A DNA stretch of 64,000 nt from the NCBI RefSeq assembly GCF_001405015.1, contig NZ_CYZX01000001.1:1-64000 (forward strand). Reading direction: 5' to 3'. The notes beneath the pieces are model-generated. The model saw only the letters and a list, made by a program, of their open reading frames with translations, made no database searches and was not told the origin of the DNA. The translations under genes were made by a program, and so were the position numbers. Positions 44,210 through 52,791 of the stretch are shown here, piece by piece. Position 1 is the first letter of the stretch. Each line of letters starts with the position of its first letter. Origin of the DNA: Clostridium disporicum (lineage in GTDB: Bacteria; Bacillota; Clostridia; Clostridiales; Clostridiaceae).

Positions 44210-44300
44210 GTGATATCAGCAGTTTGAGAATAGGAGTTAAACTATGCAAAAAGATAATTTAGCACTTATTATTATTTACTCTGGACTGGCTGATATCATA
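44210..44300. repeat. Palindromic element E3
   Basis: TGATATCAGC at 44211 is complementary to GCTGATATCA at 44289, with a weaker stem (AGTTTGAG against CTGGACT) inside. The right arm, TTATTATTATTTACTCTGGACTGGCT (split over 44268-44291), is similar to 28652-28673 next to element E2. Confidence 0.5.
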
Positions 44301-44446
44301 ATTAAATTTGATTGATATTTTATATACTGCCTATATTAATAGAAATTATGAGCCAAATTTAACTCAGTTTAACAGAACTCATATTAAAAAATAATAAAAG
44401 GACATTTAATTTTTATAGATGTCCAAAAGAAGTAAGGAGATTATAT

Positions 44447-45343
44447 ATGTTAAATTTAGAAAATCTGACAACTGAAAAGATGAATACTAATACGATTAAC
44501 CTAGATAAAATGACTCCTTTTGAAATAGCATCTGTTATGAATAAGGAGGATGAAAATGTAATACAAGCAGTGAGAAACTCTTTAGTTGATATATCAATGG
44601 CTATAGAAGCATGTACTAATGCACTTCAGAAAGGAGGGAGAATAATATATATGGGTGCTGGTACAAGTGGACGACTTGGATTAATGGACGCAGTAGAATG
44701 TCCACCGACATTTGGAGTTTCTCATGATTTAGTAATAGGATTAATCGCAGGAGGAGAGTTAGCTTTTATTAAAGCGGTTGAAGGTGCAGAAGATAGTAAG
44801 ACCTTAGGTGAAGAAGACTTGAAGAATATTAATCTAAATAATGATGATATAGTAATTGGATTAGCAGCTAGTGGAAGAACTCCATATGTGATTTATGGAC
44901 TAAAATATGCTAGAAAAATTGGGTGTAAAACGGCTTGTATAGTATGTAATGAAAATTCAGAGATGAGTAAGTTATCAGATATATCTATAGAGCTTATTGT
45001 AGGCCCAGAAGTACTTACTGGTTCAACTAGATTGAAAGCAGGTTCTGCACAAAAGATGGTATTAAATATGATATCTACAGGAAGTATGGTAGGTATGGGA
45101 AAGGTATATAAAAATCTTATGGTAGATTTAATGCAGACTAATGAGAAGTTAATTGAAAGATCAGAGAATATAGTTATGGAAGCAACTCAAGCAGATAGAG
45201 AAGTAGCAAAAAAAACATTACAGCAAGCAAGAGGAAAGGTTAAAGTAGCTATAGTAATGATATTACTACATTGTAACTCTAAAGAAGCAGAAGAAGCGTT
45301 AAATAGAGCTAAAGGACATATTAGAAAAGCCATAGAAAATTAA
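44447..45343 (+). CDS. murQ: N-acetylmuramic acid 6-phosphate etherase MurQ
   Basis: The 298-residue SIS-domain enzyme shows the MurQ signature MGAGTSGRLGLMDAVECPPTFG (about 67-88), the catalytic acidic residues and GLAASGRTPYV (about 142). It removes D-lactate from MurNAc-6-P to give GlcNAc-6-P. AAGGAGA precedes the ATG. It leads an operon with the PTS transporter and the phospho-muramidase; no MurR repressor is present. Confidence 0.95.
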   Translation: MLNLENLTTEKMNTNTINLDKMTPFEIASVMNKEDENVIQAVRNSLVDISMAIEACTNALQKGGRIIYMGAGTSGRLGLMDAVECPPTFGVSHDLVIGLIAGGELAFIKAVEGAEDSKTLGEEDLKNINLNNDDIVIGLAASGRTPYVIYGLKYARKIGCKTACIVCNENSEMSKLSDISIELIVGPEVLTGSTRLKAGSAQKMVLNMISTGSMVGMGKVYKNLMVDLMQTNEKLIERSENIVMEATQADREVAKKTLQQARGKVKVAIVMILLHCNSKEAEEALNRAKGHIRKAIEN

Positions 45344-45366
45344 ATTAATAGGGGGATGAATATTAT

Positions 45367-46791
45367 ATGACAAATCAAGATTTAGCCAAAAAGATTATTG
45401 AATTAGTTGGTGGTAAGAATAATATTGTTAAAGCTGCAAATTGTATGACCAGACTTAGAATGACAGTAAAGAACGAATGTTTAGTTCAAAAAGATGAACT
45501 TAAAAATACTGAAGGGGTTCTAGGCATTGTAGATAATGGAAACTATATTCAAATAGTTTTAGGACCAGGTAAAGCTAAGAAAGTTACAGATATATGTGTT
45601 GAGGAATTAGGAATTCCTAGAGATGGTGTTGTAACTGAGGATTGGAAACAAAATAAAGATGCAATAAAAGGCGGACAAAAAAAGGGTAAGTTTAAACAAG
45701 CAATTAATACTATAGCTAATATATTTATTCTTTTAATTCCTGCAATTATAGCAGCAGGTATATTTAATGGATTAGCAAGTTTGATAACAACACTTCAAGG
45801 TCAAGGAATTCTTTCAGCAGAAGGTTTCTGGAAAATGACTCAATTAATGTTCTCACTTATAGGTGGAGGATTCTTATCATACTTTGCAATATATACAGGT
45901 ATTAATTCTGCAAAACAATTTGGTGCAACAGAAGGATTAGGAGGTATGTTAGGTGCTATGTCAATTAGTGCTAATATAGTTACTATATCTACAACTCTTG
46001 GATTATATGATGAAAGTGTGCCTCTAAATTCTATTTTGACTACTGGAAAAGGCGGTATTATAGGTGTAATTATAGGTGTATATATACTAGCTAAAATAGA
46101 AAAGGCAATGCGTAAGAGAATTCCGGATGTTTTAGATTTAATTTTAACTCCTTTATTAACTTTACTTATATCAGGAATATTATTTGTATTTATTATCATG
46201 CCAGTGGCTGGATTCTTATCAGATGGACTAGTTTCAGTTTTAAGTATATTTATAAATTCTTCAAATCCAGTTGTTAGCGTAATTAGTGGATATATATTAT
46301 CAGCATTATTCTTACCAATGGTTTTATTTGGATTACATCATGGATTAATACCTATTTATGCAGTTCAATTAGAAGCAATGGGTGGAGTATCATTATTCCC
46401 AGTACTTGCAATGGCAGGAGCAGGACAAGTTGGTGCAGCAATTGCAATTTACTTTATTGCTAAAAAAGTTAAAAATAATAGATTACAAAAGGTTATTGCA
46501 GGGGCACTTCCAGCAGGTTTCTTAGGCGTTGGAGAACCATTGATATATGGAGTTACACTCCCTATGTTTAAACCATTTATTACTGCAGGGCTTGGAGCAG
46601 GATTTGGTGGAGCTTATGTAATGCTTACACATGTATTAGCAAACTCTTGGGGGCCATCAGGGTTAGTTGCTATTCCAATAATGAAACCGGAATGTATGCT
46701 TAATTATTTTATAGGTCTTATCATTTCATATGTTGCTGGATTTATTATAACTTATTTTGTTATTAAAGAATCTGATGTTAAAAATGCATAA
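45367..46791 (+). CDS. murP: PTS transporter subunit IIBC, MurNAc-type
   Basis: The 474-residue protein has an N-terminal IIB domain (phosphorylated Cys26 in AANCMTRLRMTV) and a C-terminal ten-helix IIC domain of the glucose superfamily (FGLHHGLIPIY, GFLGVGEPLIYGVTLP). There is no IIA domain, so it must borrow one from another PTS. Its location between murQ and mupG indicates uptake of MurNAc or MurNAc-GlcNAc as the 6-phosphate. GGGGGATG precedes the start. Confidence 0.88.
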   Translation: MTNQDLAKKIIELVGGKNNIVKAANCMTRLRMTVKNECLVQKDELKNTEGVLGIVDNGNYIQIVLGPGKAKKVTDICVEELGIPRDGVVTEDWKQNKDAIKGGQKKGKFKQAINTIANIFILLIPAIIAAGIFNGLASLITTLQGQGILSAEGFWKMTQLMFSLIGGGFLSYFAIYTGINSAKQFGATEGLGGMLGAMSISANIVTISTTLGLYDESVPLNSILTTGKGGIIGVIIGVYILAKIEKAMRKRIPDVLDLILTPLLTLLISGILFVFIIMPVAGFLSDGLVSVLSIFINSSNPVVSVISGYILSALFLPMVLFGLHHGLIPIYAVQLEAMGGVSLFPVLAMAGAGQVGAAIAIYFIAKKVKNNRLQKVIAGALPAGFLGVGEPLIYGVTLPMFKPFITAGLGAGFGGAYVMLTHVLANSWGPSGLVAIPIMKPECMLNYFIGLIISYVAGFIITYFVIKESDVKNA

Positions 46792-46809
46792 TTAAATAAA
46801 TTTAGAGTT

Positions 46810-46852
46810 GTGCTAGATTAAATATGATAATATTAAATCTAGCACATTTTAA
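46810..46852 (+). terminator. Stem-loop between murP and mupG
   Basis: GTGCTAGATT pairs perfectly with AATCTAGCAC, followed by ATTTTAAT. It probably lowers mupG transcription relative to murQ-murP rather than stopping it fully, as no promoter was seen after it. Confidence 0.65.
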
Positions 46853-46872
46853 TAAAAAGGGAGTTATAATTT

Positions 46873-47952
46873 ATGAGTTTAGGTTTTTCGATATATTTTG
46901 GATTAGATAATACTATGGAAGAAAATTTACAGCTTTTAAAAGATGGAAAAAATCTAGGGTTTACAAGAATTTTTACATCATTACATATACCTGAGGCAGA
47001 TTATAGTATTTTAAAAAGTCAAGTTAAAGAATTTTTTAAAATAGCAAAAGAGTATGATATGGATATAATTAGTGATATATCTCCAAATACTTTTAAGTTC
47101 TTAAATTTAGATAATATGGATTTAAAGGGTTTAAGTGAGATTGGAGTTAAAACTATAAGAGTTGACTTTGGATATAATGAAGAGGAAATTGCTAAAATGA
47201 GCAGAAATCCTTATGGAATAAAAGTTCAATTAAATGGATCAACAGTAACTGAGGAATTTTTATTAAAGTTAGATAAACTTGAAGTTGAATACAAAAATAT
47301 AGATGCTCTTCATAATTTTTATCCAAGAGCAGGCACGGGAATATCAATAGAATATATGGAGAAGCAAAATAAACTATTATCTAAAAGAGGAATTAAAGTT
47401 TCTTCCTTTATACAGTCTAATAATAGGAAAAGAGGTCCTATTAAAGAGGGATTACCTACACTAGAGAATCATAGAAATCTAGATGTAAGAATTGCAGCAA
47501 ATGAATTATTTGCATTAGGAAATGAAACTGTCTTTATTGGTGATTCTCTTCCTAGTATTCAAGAACTAAAAGAGTTATCTTTATTAAAACAAGATGAAAT
47601 TATGTTAGATATTGAAGTTATGGTTAAAGACGATATTATAAATAGATTGTTAAAAGAAACATACACTCCAAGAGTTGACCAAGCAAGAGATGCTATTAGG
47701 GCTGTAGAAAGCAGGTATAATTTAAATGGAGATATAATAATTCCGATGAATACTATAGATAGTGAGATTGGATATATAACCATAGATAATATTGAATACG
47801 GAAGATATATGGGAGAGTTACAAATATTAAAAGTTAATAAGAAAAGAGATTATAGAATAAATGTTGTGGCAAAAGTTTCAGAAAATAGTCTTCATTTATT
47901 AAGATATATAGATGAAGGGAAGAAATTTTCCTTCTATAATAAAGAATTTTAA
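46873..47952 (+). CDS. mupG: 6-phospho-N-acetylmuramidase MupG (DUF871 family)
   Basis: The 359-residue protein belongs to the DUF871 family: SIYFGLDNTMEENL at the N-terminus, FTRIFTSLHIPEAD, then the TIM barrel (IVDFG...IKVQLNGSTV) and a C-terminal domain (GYITIDNIEYGRYMGELQ). In Staphylococcus aureus MupG cleaves MurNAc-6-P-GlcNAc after PTS uptake, giving MurNAc-6-P for MurQ. Grouping with murQ and murP supports the same role here. Confidence 0.88.
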   Translation: MSLGFSIYFGLDNTMEENLQLLKDGKNLGFTRIFTSLHIPEADYSILKSQVKEFFKIAKEYDMDIISDISPNTFKFLNLDNMDLKGLSEIGVKTIRVDFGYNEEEIAKMSRNPYGIKVQLNGSTVTEEFLLKLDKLEVEYKNIDALHNFYPRAGTGISIEYMEKQNKLLSKRGIKVSSFIQSNNRKRGPIKEGLPTLENHRNLDVRIAANELFALGNETVFIGDSLPSIQELKELSLLKQDEIMLDIEVMVKDDIINRLLKETYTPRVDQARDAIRAVESRYNLNGDIIIPMNTIDSEIGYITIDNIEYGRYMGELQILKVNKKRDYRINVVAKVSENSLHLLRYIDEGKKFSFYNKEF

Positions 47953-48039
47953 AATAAGAAGTATAATATATTCATAAATGGTAAAGTTTTTTTGAATGTA
48001 TTTAAATTAAATATAGCTAATATTAAAATTATGTACATG

Positions 48040-48076
48040 AAAAAAATGGAGAACTTAAGTGTACTCCATTTTTTAT
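48040..48076. terminator. Bidirectional terminator between convergent operons
   Basis: AAAAAATGGAG pairs perfectly with CTCCATTTTTT around a 12-base loop, giving A/T-runs on both strands. It separates mupG from the minus-strand M20 operon. Confidence 0.9.
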
Positions 48077-48088
48077 ATATAAACTGAT

Positions 48089-49417
48089 TTATATGTTAAC
48101 TCCTTTATAATTTTCTATGAAATATCTATAGAATTTACTTGCTCCATACAGAGCATCTATACTTATATTTTCATCTAATCCATGTGGACTATTTAATTGT
48201 TGTTTATTTAACCTTAATGGTGCAAACCTAACTACGCAATCACATATTTCATTATAATGTCTAGCATCAGTTCCAGCTAAAACTATAAACGGAACAGGTT
48301 TAACATCTTCAAATGTATTTGTTATGCAATTGCAAATATATTTATATCCGTCGCTTTTAACATCTGTAACTTTAGAGCAATCATGAGAATATAATACTTT
48401 CATTTCTATATCATATTTTTTAGCTACATTTTTTATTATTTTAAGGGATTCTTGTAATGGTTGATGTACCATTACTCTCATATTAGCTGTAACTGAAGCA
48501 GTCTCAGGAATTATATTTGGAGCCTTACTTCCACTAGCCATAGTAAAAGCACAAGTAGTTGTAAGCATAGCATTAGCTTGTGAGCTTACCTTTGGAAGAA
48601 CACTCTTCAATATAGGACTAAGTAACTCTACATTACCAAATAAAGATTTATAAGGGTTAGCCATATACTTAGACATCTCTTTAAACATATCTTTTACTGG
48701 TTTAGTCAATTCTTTTTTAAAAGGTGATTTAGTATTAACATCATTTACAAAAGATGCTAACCTAGCTATGGGAGTATTGTTAGTTGGCGTACTAGCATGT
48801 CCACCTAATGACTTTGCTATAAATTCAACATTAGCATAGCCTTTCTCCATAATTCCAAGCATAGCATAGTATCCAGTAAGACCAGGCATAGGAGATTCAA
48901 TTATAGCACCACCTTCGTCCAAGACAATCCCTAATTTCACACCTTTACTTTTTAAGTATTCAACAGTTTTTTTAGCACCTACTCCTAATGTTTCTTCATC
49001 AATTGATGAAGCTAAATATAAATCTGATTCTGGAACAAAACCTTCCTTTAATAAGTCTTCTGTTGCTTCAAGGAATGCACATAAAGCACCTTTAGTATCA
49101 ACAGTTCCTCTTCCCCATACACAATCATCTGCAATATCACCAGAGAAAGGTGAGTGTTTCCATACTCCATCGGCTTCTACAACATCAGTATGAGACATTA
49201 ATAGCATCGGTTTTAGATTGCTATTTTTCCCTTTAATTTTAATAAGAAGTGAGCCAGCTATGATTACCTTTTCACCTTTAGCATGTATAGTAGGATATAA
49301 TTCCTCTAATAAATTTTGAAATATCTCATACTGAGACATATCATCTGTTTTAATAGTATTTACTTGTATCATTTCTGATAAATTTTTAGCTATAGTATTT
49401 TTATCTAAATTATTCAT
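48089..49417 (-). CDS. M20 family metallopeptidase (carboxypeptidase Ss1/CPS1-like)
   Basis: The 442-residue zinc peptidase shows MLLMSHTDVVEADGVW (His/Asp), WGRGTVDTKGAL (bridging Asp), SSIDEETLG (catalytic and binding Glu), VLDEGGAI and TDARHYN near the C-terminus. It is the long CPS1-type M20 with a lid domain around residues 190-320. No signal peptide, so it acts in the cytosol. It follows two membrane protein genes in the same operon with one base between, suggesting it hydrolyses what they import. Confidence 0.87.
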   Translation of the reverse strand: MNNLDKNTIAKNLSEMIQVNTIKTDDMSQYEIFQNLLEELYPTIHAKGEKVIIAGSLLIKIKGKNSNLKPMLLMSHTDVVEADGVWKHSPFSGDIADDCVWGRGTVDTKGALCAFLEATEDLLKEGFVPESDLYLASSIDEETLGVGAKKTVEYLKSKGVKLGIVLDEGGAIIESPMPGLTGYYAMLGIMEKGYANVEFIAKSLGGHASTPTNNTPIARLASFVNDVNTKSPFKKELTKPVKDMFKEMSKYMANPYKSLFGNVELLSPILKSVLPKVSSQANAMLTTTCAFTMASGSKAPNIIPETASVTANMRVMVHQPLQESLKIIKNVAKKYDIEMKVLYSHDCSKVTDVKSDGYKYICNCITNTFEDVKPVPFIVLAGTDARHYNEICDCVVRFAPLRLNKQQLNSPHGLDENISIDALYGASKFYRYFIENYKGVNI

Positions 49418-49418
49418 T

Positions 49419-50105
49419 TTATAGTTTCCCCTTATTATATAAAATCCTTGCTATTACTATAGAAAGTATAGCAGCTACAGCTATAAGAACTACCACTTGT
49501 GATGCTAAATTAGGTACTGCAAAACAAAGTACAGAAACTAGCAAGAATGGTATGATAGCTACTTTAGGAGCCTGTTTTATATATTGATATCCAAGAGCTC
49601 CAAATAATGCTGGAACTACTGTTGAGAAAGCAGGTTCTAGTACAGGAGAATTTATAATAGGTTCAAGAGGAACCATTAACATTACTCCAATAGCAATAAC
49701 TATGATAGTAGTTATTGAAGATATAGCTACAGATATTGTTGAAACGATTTCATTTTCTTTAGTACCAAATTCTGTTCCAACTAAATTTCTTGCATTCATG
49801 CAGCAAGGTATCTTTAAATTAGTTAAATTACCAGTTATAAATGCTAAGTAAGTAGCCCCTGTTCCAAGCATTGGTGCATAGGTGATAACCTCTACAATAG
49901 AAGCTGGTAAGAATAAAGCACATATTCCAATACTTCCAGCTAATGCCGATTTAAAATCAATATTTGCGCCAAAGTACATAGCTATTAAAAATGGAGTTGA
50001 TAACAACATAATTATCAATACAACAGTAGAGATTCTGCCATACTTATGCATAATATCATCAAACTTTTCCAAATTATCAATTTGCATTTCTTTTTCTTTC
50101 ATCAT
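49419..50105 (-). CDS. Multi-pass membrane protein, partner of the DUF5058 protein
   Basis: The 228-residue protein has an amphipathic N-terminus and six helices, with a conserved-looking central NLKIPCCMNARNLVGTEFG loop. It lies between a DUF5058 membrane protein and the M20 peptidase. I do not recognise the family by name; the pairing with DUF5058 and a peptidase suggests the two form a transporter for an acyl-amino acid or dipeptide. AGGAGG precedes the first of two ATG codons. Confidence 0.65.
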   Translation of the reverse strand: MMKEKEMQIDNLEKFDDIMHKYGRISTVVLIIMLLSTPFLIAMYFGANIDFKSALAGSIGICALFLPASIVEVITYAPMLGTGATYLAFITGNLTNLKIPCCMNARNLVGTEFGTKENEIVSTISVAISSITTIIVIAIGVMLMVPLEPIINSPVLEPAFSTVVPALFGALGYQYIKQAPKVAIIPFLLVSVLCFAVPNLASQVVVLIAVAAILSIVIARILYNKGKL

Positions 50106-50118
50106 AATAGTATTCCTC

Positions 50119-50835
50119 CTAACCTACTAGTATAGCCATAGCCATACCTATTAGCATACTAATAGAAAGTGCAAAGCTATCTAACCATTTTTGGTTTTTC
50201 TTTTTAACTAAATAATCACAAATTGACATAGATAAAGCAGAAATTACTATAACTATTAAACTAGTAAAGGAGCCTTGTCTTACATCTCCAAAAGATGATC
50301 CAACAAAAGCACAAACCAAGCCTATGAAAATTGCATTAAATAAAAGTTGTCCCCATCTATTATCTTTAGATGTAGATTTTTTTATGGTACTTTGATATTT
50401 TTTAAGACCAATCACACAAAATATGCTACCCCATATTATCCCTATTGCCATTACAAAAACAATAGTAACTAATATTTCAGGTGTCATAAATTCAGGAGAT
50501 AATGCTAGTAATCCACTGACCTTAGCAGCCATATCCGCTGCCATAACTTCATAGTGTAAAGCACCTATTACAGACAACCTTAACCATGGGATAGGGACTC
50601 CTAGTGACCCAGACAATGTTATTACACCTAATAATATTCCGATTGACGGAACAATTGTAAAGATGGTACTCGAGGTTATAACCTTACTCAAATCTTTTTT
50701 ATCCATTCCTATTTTAATCCCTTCTTTATACGCTCTTATAAAAAATAATACGCATACTAAGGCTACAGCAGTAATGATGGTACCTGAAATTAAGTACATC
50801 GTTGTAGAGTTTGTTAATTGGGTTATGCCATCCAT
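50119..50835 (-). CDS. DUF5058 family membrane protein
   Basis: The 238-residue protein has six helices and resembles DUF5058 family members in length and in the YLISGTIITAVALVCVLFFIR opening (split here over residues 13-33). It contains a short loop with conserved Pro and Trp (GVPIPWLRLSVIGALHYEV). It is the first gene of the three-gene minus-strand operon. AAGGAGGGG precedes the ATG. The transported compound is unknown. Confidence 0.65.
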   Translation of the reverse strand: MDGITQLTNSTTMYLISGTIITAVALVCVLFFIRAYKEGIKIGMDKKDLSKVITSSTIFTIVPSIGILLGVITLSGSLGVPIPWLRLSVIGALHYEVMAADMAAKVSGLLALSPEFMTPEILVTIVFVMAIGIIWGSIFCVIGLKKYQSTIKKSTSKDNRWGQLLFNAIFIGLVCAFVGSSFGDVRQGSFTSLIVIVISALSMSICDYLVKKKNQKWLDSFALSISMLIGMAMAILVG

Positions 50836-51271
50836 AAAACCCCTCCTTAATAAAATATGTATATACTACATATTTTATCATATTTATACATAATTTAACA
50901 GAAGAGTTTTGGAAAATTTAATTCTCTATATTTAACAGGACTTAATTATTTCTCTATGTTCAAGATATATGTTGATATTTGATTAAATTATCCTAATGTA
51001 TTGGTTTAAATGGATAGAGTTGTTTAAAACAGAAAAAGATACGATGAGGTGTAAAAGATTGTTTGTTCAATCTCATACTTCGTATTCCACTACTCAAATA
51101 AAGGATTTTAAAGCAAGAAAAGCAATTTATATTTAATGGTAAATAATGTTTAATGGTTACTGTTATTTGTGTATAATTAATAAGAAAGTAATTCGTAATT
51201 GTATTATATTGTGAAATATATATACATCTGATAACATGTAGATAAATAGGAAGTTTTGAGGGGATAATTAG
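50836..51271. other. 436-base intergenic region between divergent operons
   Basis: It holds the promoter region of the minus-strand M20 operon (left part) and of the HAD gene (right part; TATAAT at about 51173). The middle contains a small AGATTG/CAATCT hairpin at 51056-51073 and an open frame of 30 codons with no ribosome binding site. No riboswitch was recognised. Confidence 0.5.
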
Positions 51272-51928
51272 ATGATAAAAGCAGTGATATTTGATTTAGA
51301 TGGTTTATTAATTGATAGCGAGATAATCTCATATAAAATATATAAAGAAATATTGAATCAATTTGGGCATGATTTTTCTATTGAAGAATATGCTCAAAAT
51401 TTTAGTGGGAAAACAGAAGTAAAGAATGTTACAAACTTAATAGATACATATAGGTTACCATTGACTATTGAGATAGGATTAAATAATGTATTAAAAATTG
51501 AAAGTAAGTTTCTTAATCAAGGGGTTAATCTAAAAACTGGAGCAAAAGAATTATTAGCATATTTAAAAGATAAAGGTTTCAAAACTGCAATTGCTTCTTC
51601 AAGTACAAAGGATAGAGCATTAACTATATTAAAACAACACAACATTATTGAATACTTTGATGAGTTTGTATTTGGTGATGAAGTTGAAAAAGGAAAACCA
51701 AGTCCAGATATTTTTCTAAAAGCTTGTGACAAACTTTCAGAGAAGCCAGAAAAATGCTTAGTTTTAGAAGATAGTGAAGCAGGAATACAATCAGCATATT
51801 CAGCAAGTATTCCTGTAATATGCATTCCTGATATGAAAGTGCCAAATGAGTATTATTTGGATATGACAAAAGCTGTATTACATTCATTGAAAGAAGTTAT
51901 TTCTTATTTAAAGAAATCTAGTAAGTAA
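51272..51928 (+). CDS. HAD family phosphatase (beta-phosphoglucomutase-like)
   Basis: The 218-residue HAD subfamily IA protein has FDLDGLLIDSE (nucleophile Asp8, Asp10), the motif II region AIASSSTKDRA (about 110), motif III Lys (KGKPSPDIFL, about 145) and LVLEDSEAGIQSA (motif IV). A helical cap lies between residues 17 and 80. Such enzymes act on sugar phosphates or nucleotides; the substrate is not indicated. GAGGGGATAATTAG precedes the ATG. Confidence 0.87.
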   Translation: MIKAVIFDLDGLLIDSEIISYKIYKEILNQFGHDFSIEEYAQNFSGKTEVKNVTNLIDTYRLPLTIEIGLNNVLKIESKFLNQGVNLKTGAKELLAYLKDKGFKTAIASSSTKDRALTILKQHNIIEYFDEFVFGDEVEKGKPSPDIFLKACDKLSEKPEKCLVLEDSEAGIQSAYSASIPVICIPDMKVPNEYYLDMTKAVLHSLKEVISYLKKSSK

Positions 51929-51988
51929 GAGATAAATTCAAATATATAGAGTAGTATAAAAAATAGGAATGTAGAGGAGTTGATATAT

Positions 51989-52576
51989 ATGTTACCGAGC
52001 AGAGAAGAAGCTATAGAACTTTTGAGAGAAGCGGAAAGGTGCAATCCAGGTCCATGGGGGAACCACAGTCGTGTGGTTGCACACTGTGCAGAAAAGATAG
52101 CACTTGAATGTGACGATTTAGATTCAAATAAAGCATATATACTTGGACTATTACACGATATAGGTAGAAAGTTTGGTGTAAGACATTTGGGTCATGTATC
52201 AGATGGTTATTCATATATGATGTCTCTAGGATACAATGAAGTCGCTAAAATATGCCTTACTCATTCATTCAGTAATCTAACAACTGATGAATATATTGGA
52301 AATTTTGATACAATGGAAGATGAGCTGAAATTGATTCAGGAGGCGTTGAAATCATCTACTATGGACGAGTATGATAGACTTATTCAATTGTGTGATGCAT
52401 TGGCTGGAGCTGAAGGCGTATTAGATATTGAAGAACGAATGAGAGATGTAAAGTGTAGATATGGTTCATATCCACAAGCAAAGTGGGATAGCAATCTAGC
52501 GTTGAAAGAACATTTTGAAGCAAAAATGGGTAAAGATATTTATGAAGTAGTAGATAAGGATAATTTTAGACCATAA
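51989..52576 (+). CDS. HD domain metal-dependent phosphohydrolase
   Basis: The 195-residue protein contains NHSRVVAHCAEKIA, then GLLHDIGRKFG, the H...HD...D metal-binding set of the HD superfamily. A helical tail with YDRLIQLCDALAG follows. The ATG at 51989 is chosen because GAGGAG lies eight to thirteen bases upstream; a TTG at 51980 overlaps that region. It may be co-transcribed with the HAD gene (60-base gap). Substrate unknown. Confidence 0.82.
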   Translation: MLPSREEAIELLREAERCNPGPWGNHSRVVAHCAEKIALECDDLDSNKAYILGLLHDIGRKFGVRHLGHVSDGYSYMMSLGYNEVAKICLTHSFSNLTTDEYIGNFDTMEDELKLIQEALKSSTMDEYDRLIQLCDALAGAEGVLDIEERMRDVKCRYGSYPQAKWDSNLALKEHFEAKMGKDIYEVVDKDNFRP

Positions 52577-52637
52577 GGCACATAAAAATTCCAATTTATA
52601 GAGTAGATTTAGTGAATAATATTAAACAATAATGAAC

Positions 52638-52669
52638 TAAAAGGACCAATAAATTGTAGGTCCTTTTTA
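52638..52669 (+). terminator. Rho-independent terminator
   Basis: AAAAGGACC pairs with GGTCCTTTT around an 11-base loop, followed by TTAAAT, 65 bases after the HD gene. Confidence 0.8.
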
Positions 52670-52791
52670 AATATCTTATTTTCAACATTATTCTTAAACA
52701 TAGCGGAATTTAAATTTTTAAATTAACACAAGAAATATCATAAAATCAAACATTAGACCAAATATAATTGAGTTGTAAGGAGGAGAATACA

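Larger units (their letters stand above)
43710..44446. other. 737-base region between the hydrogenase and MurNAc operons
   Basis: It contains a bidirectional terminator (43755), a 35-residue minus-strand gene (43787-43894), a second hairpin with T-run (44032), a palindromic element (44210-44300) and a small GGACAT/ATGTCC hairpin at 44400-44425 close to the murQ ribosome binding site. The rest is AT-rich with no clear coding sequence. Confidence 0.6.

Noticed and set aside
44243..44314. 23-codon frame beginning ATG after GGAG inside element E3
   Set aside because: It lies within a palindrome, its right part matches non-coding sequence near E2, and there is no sign of selection that could be judged here.
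45840..46199. 119-residue minus-strand open frame within murP
   Set aside because: It is antisense to a conserved membrane protein and reflects the complement of hydrophobic codons.
51034..51138. 30-codon frame upstream of the HAD gene
   Set aside because: No ribosome binding site and no recognisable protein feature.
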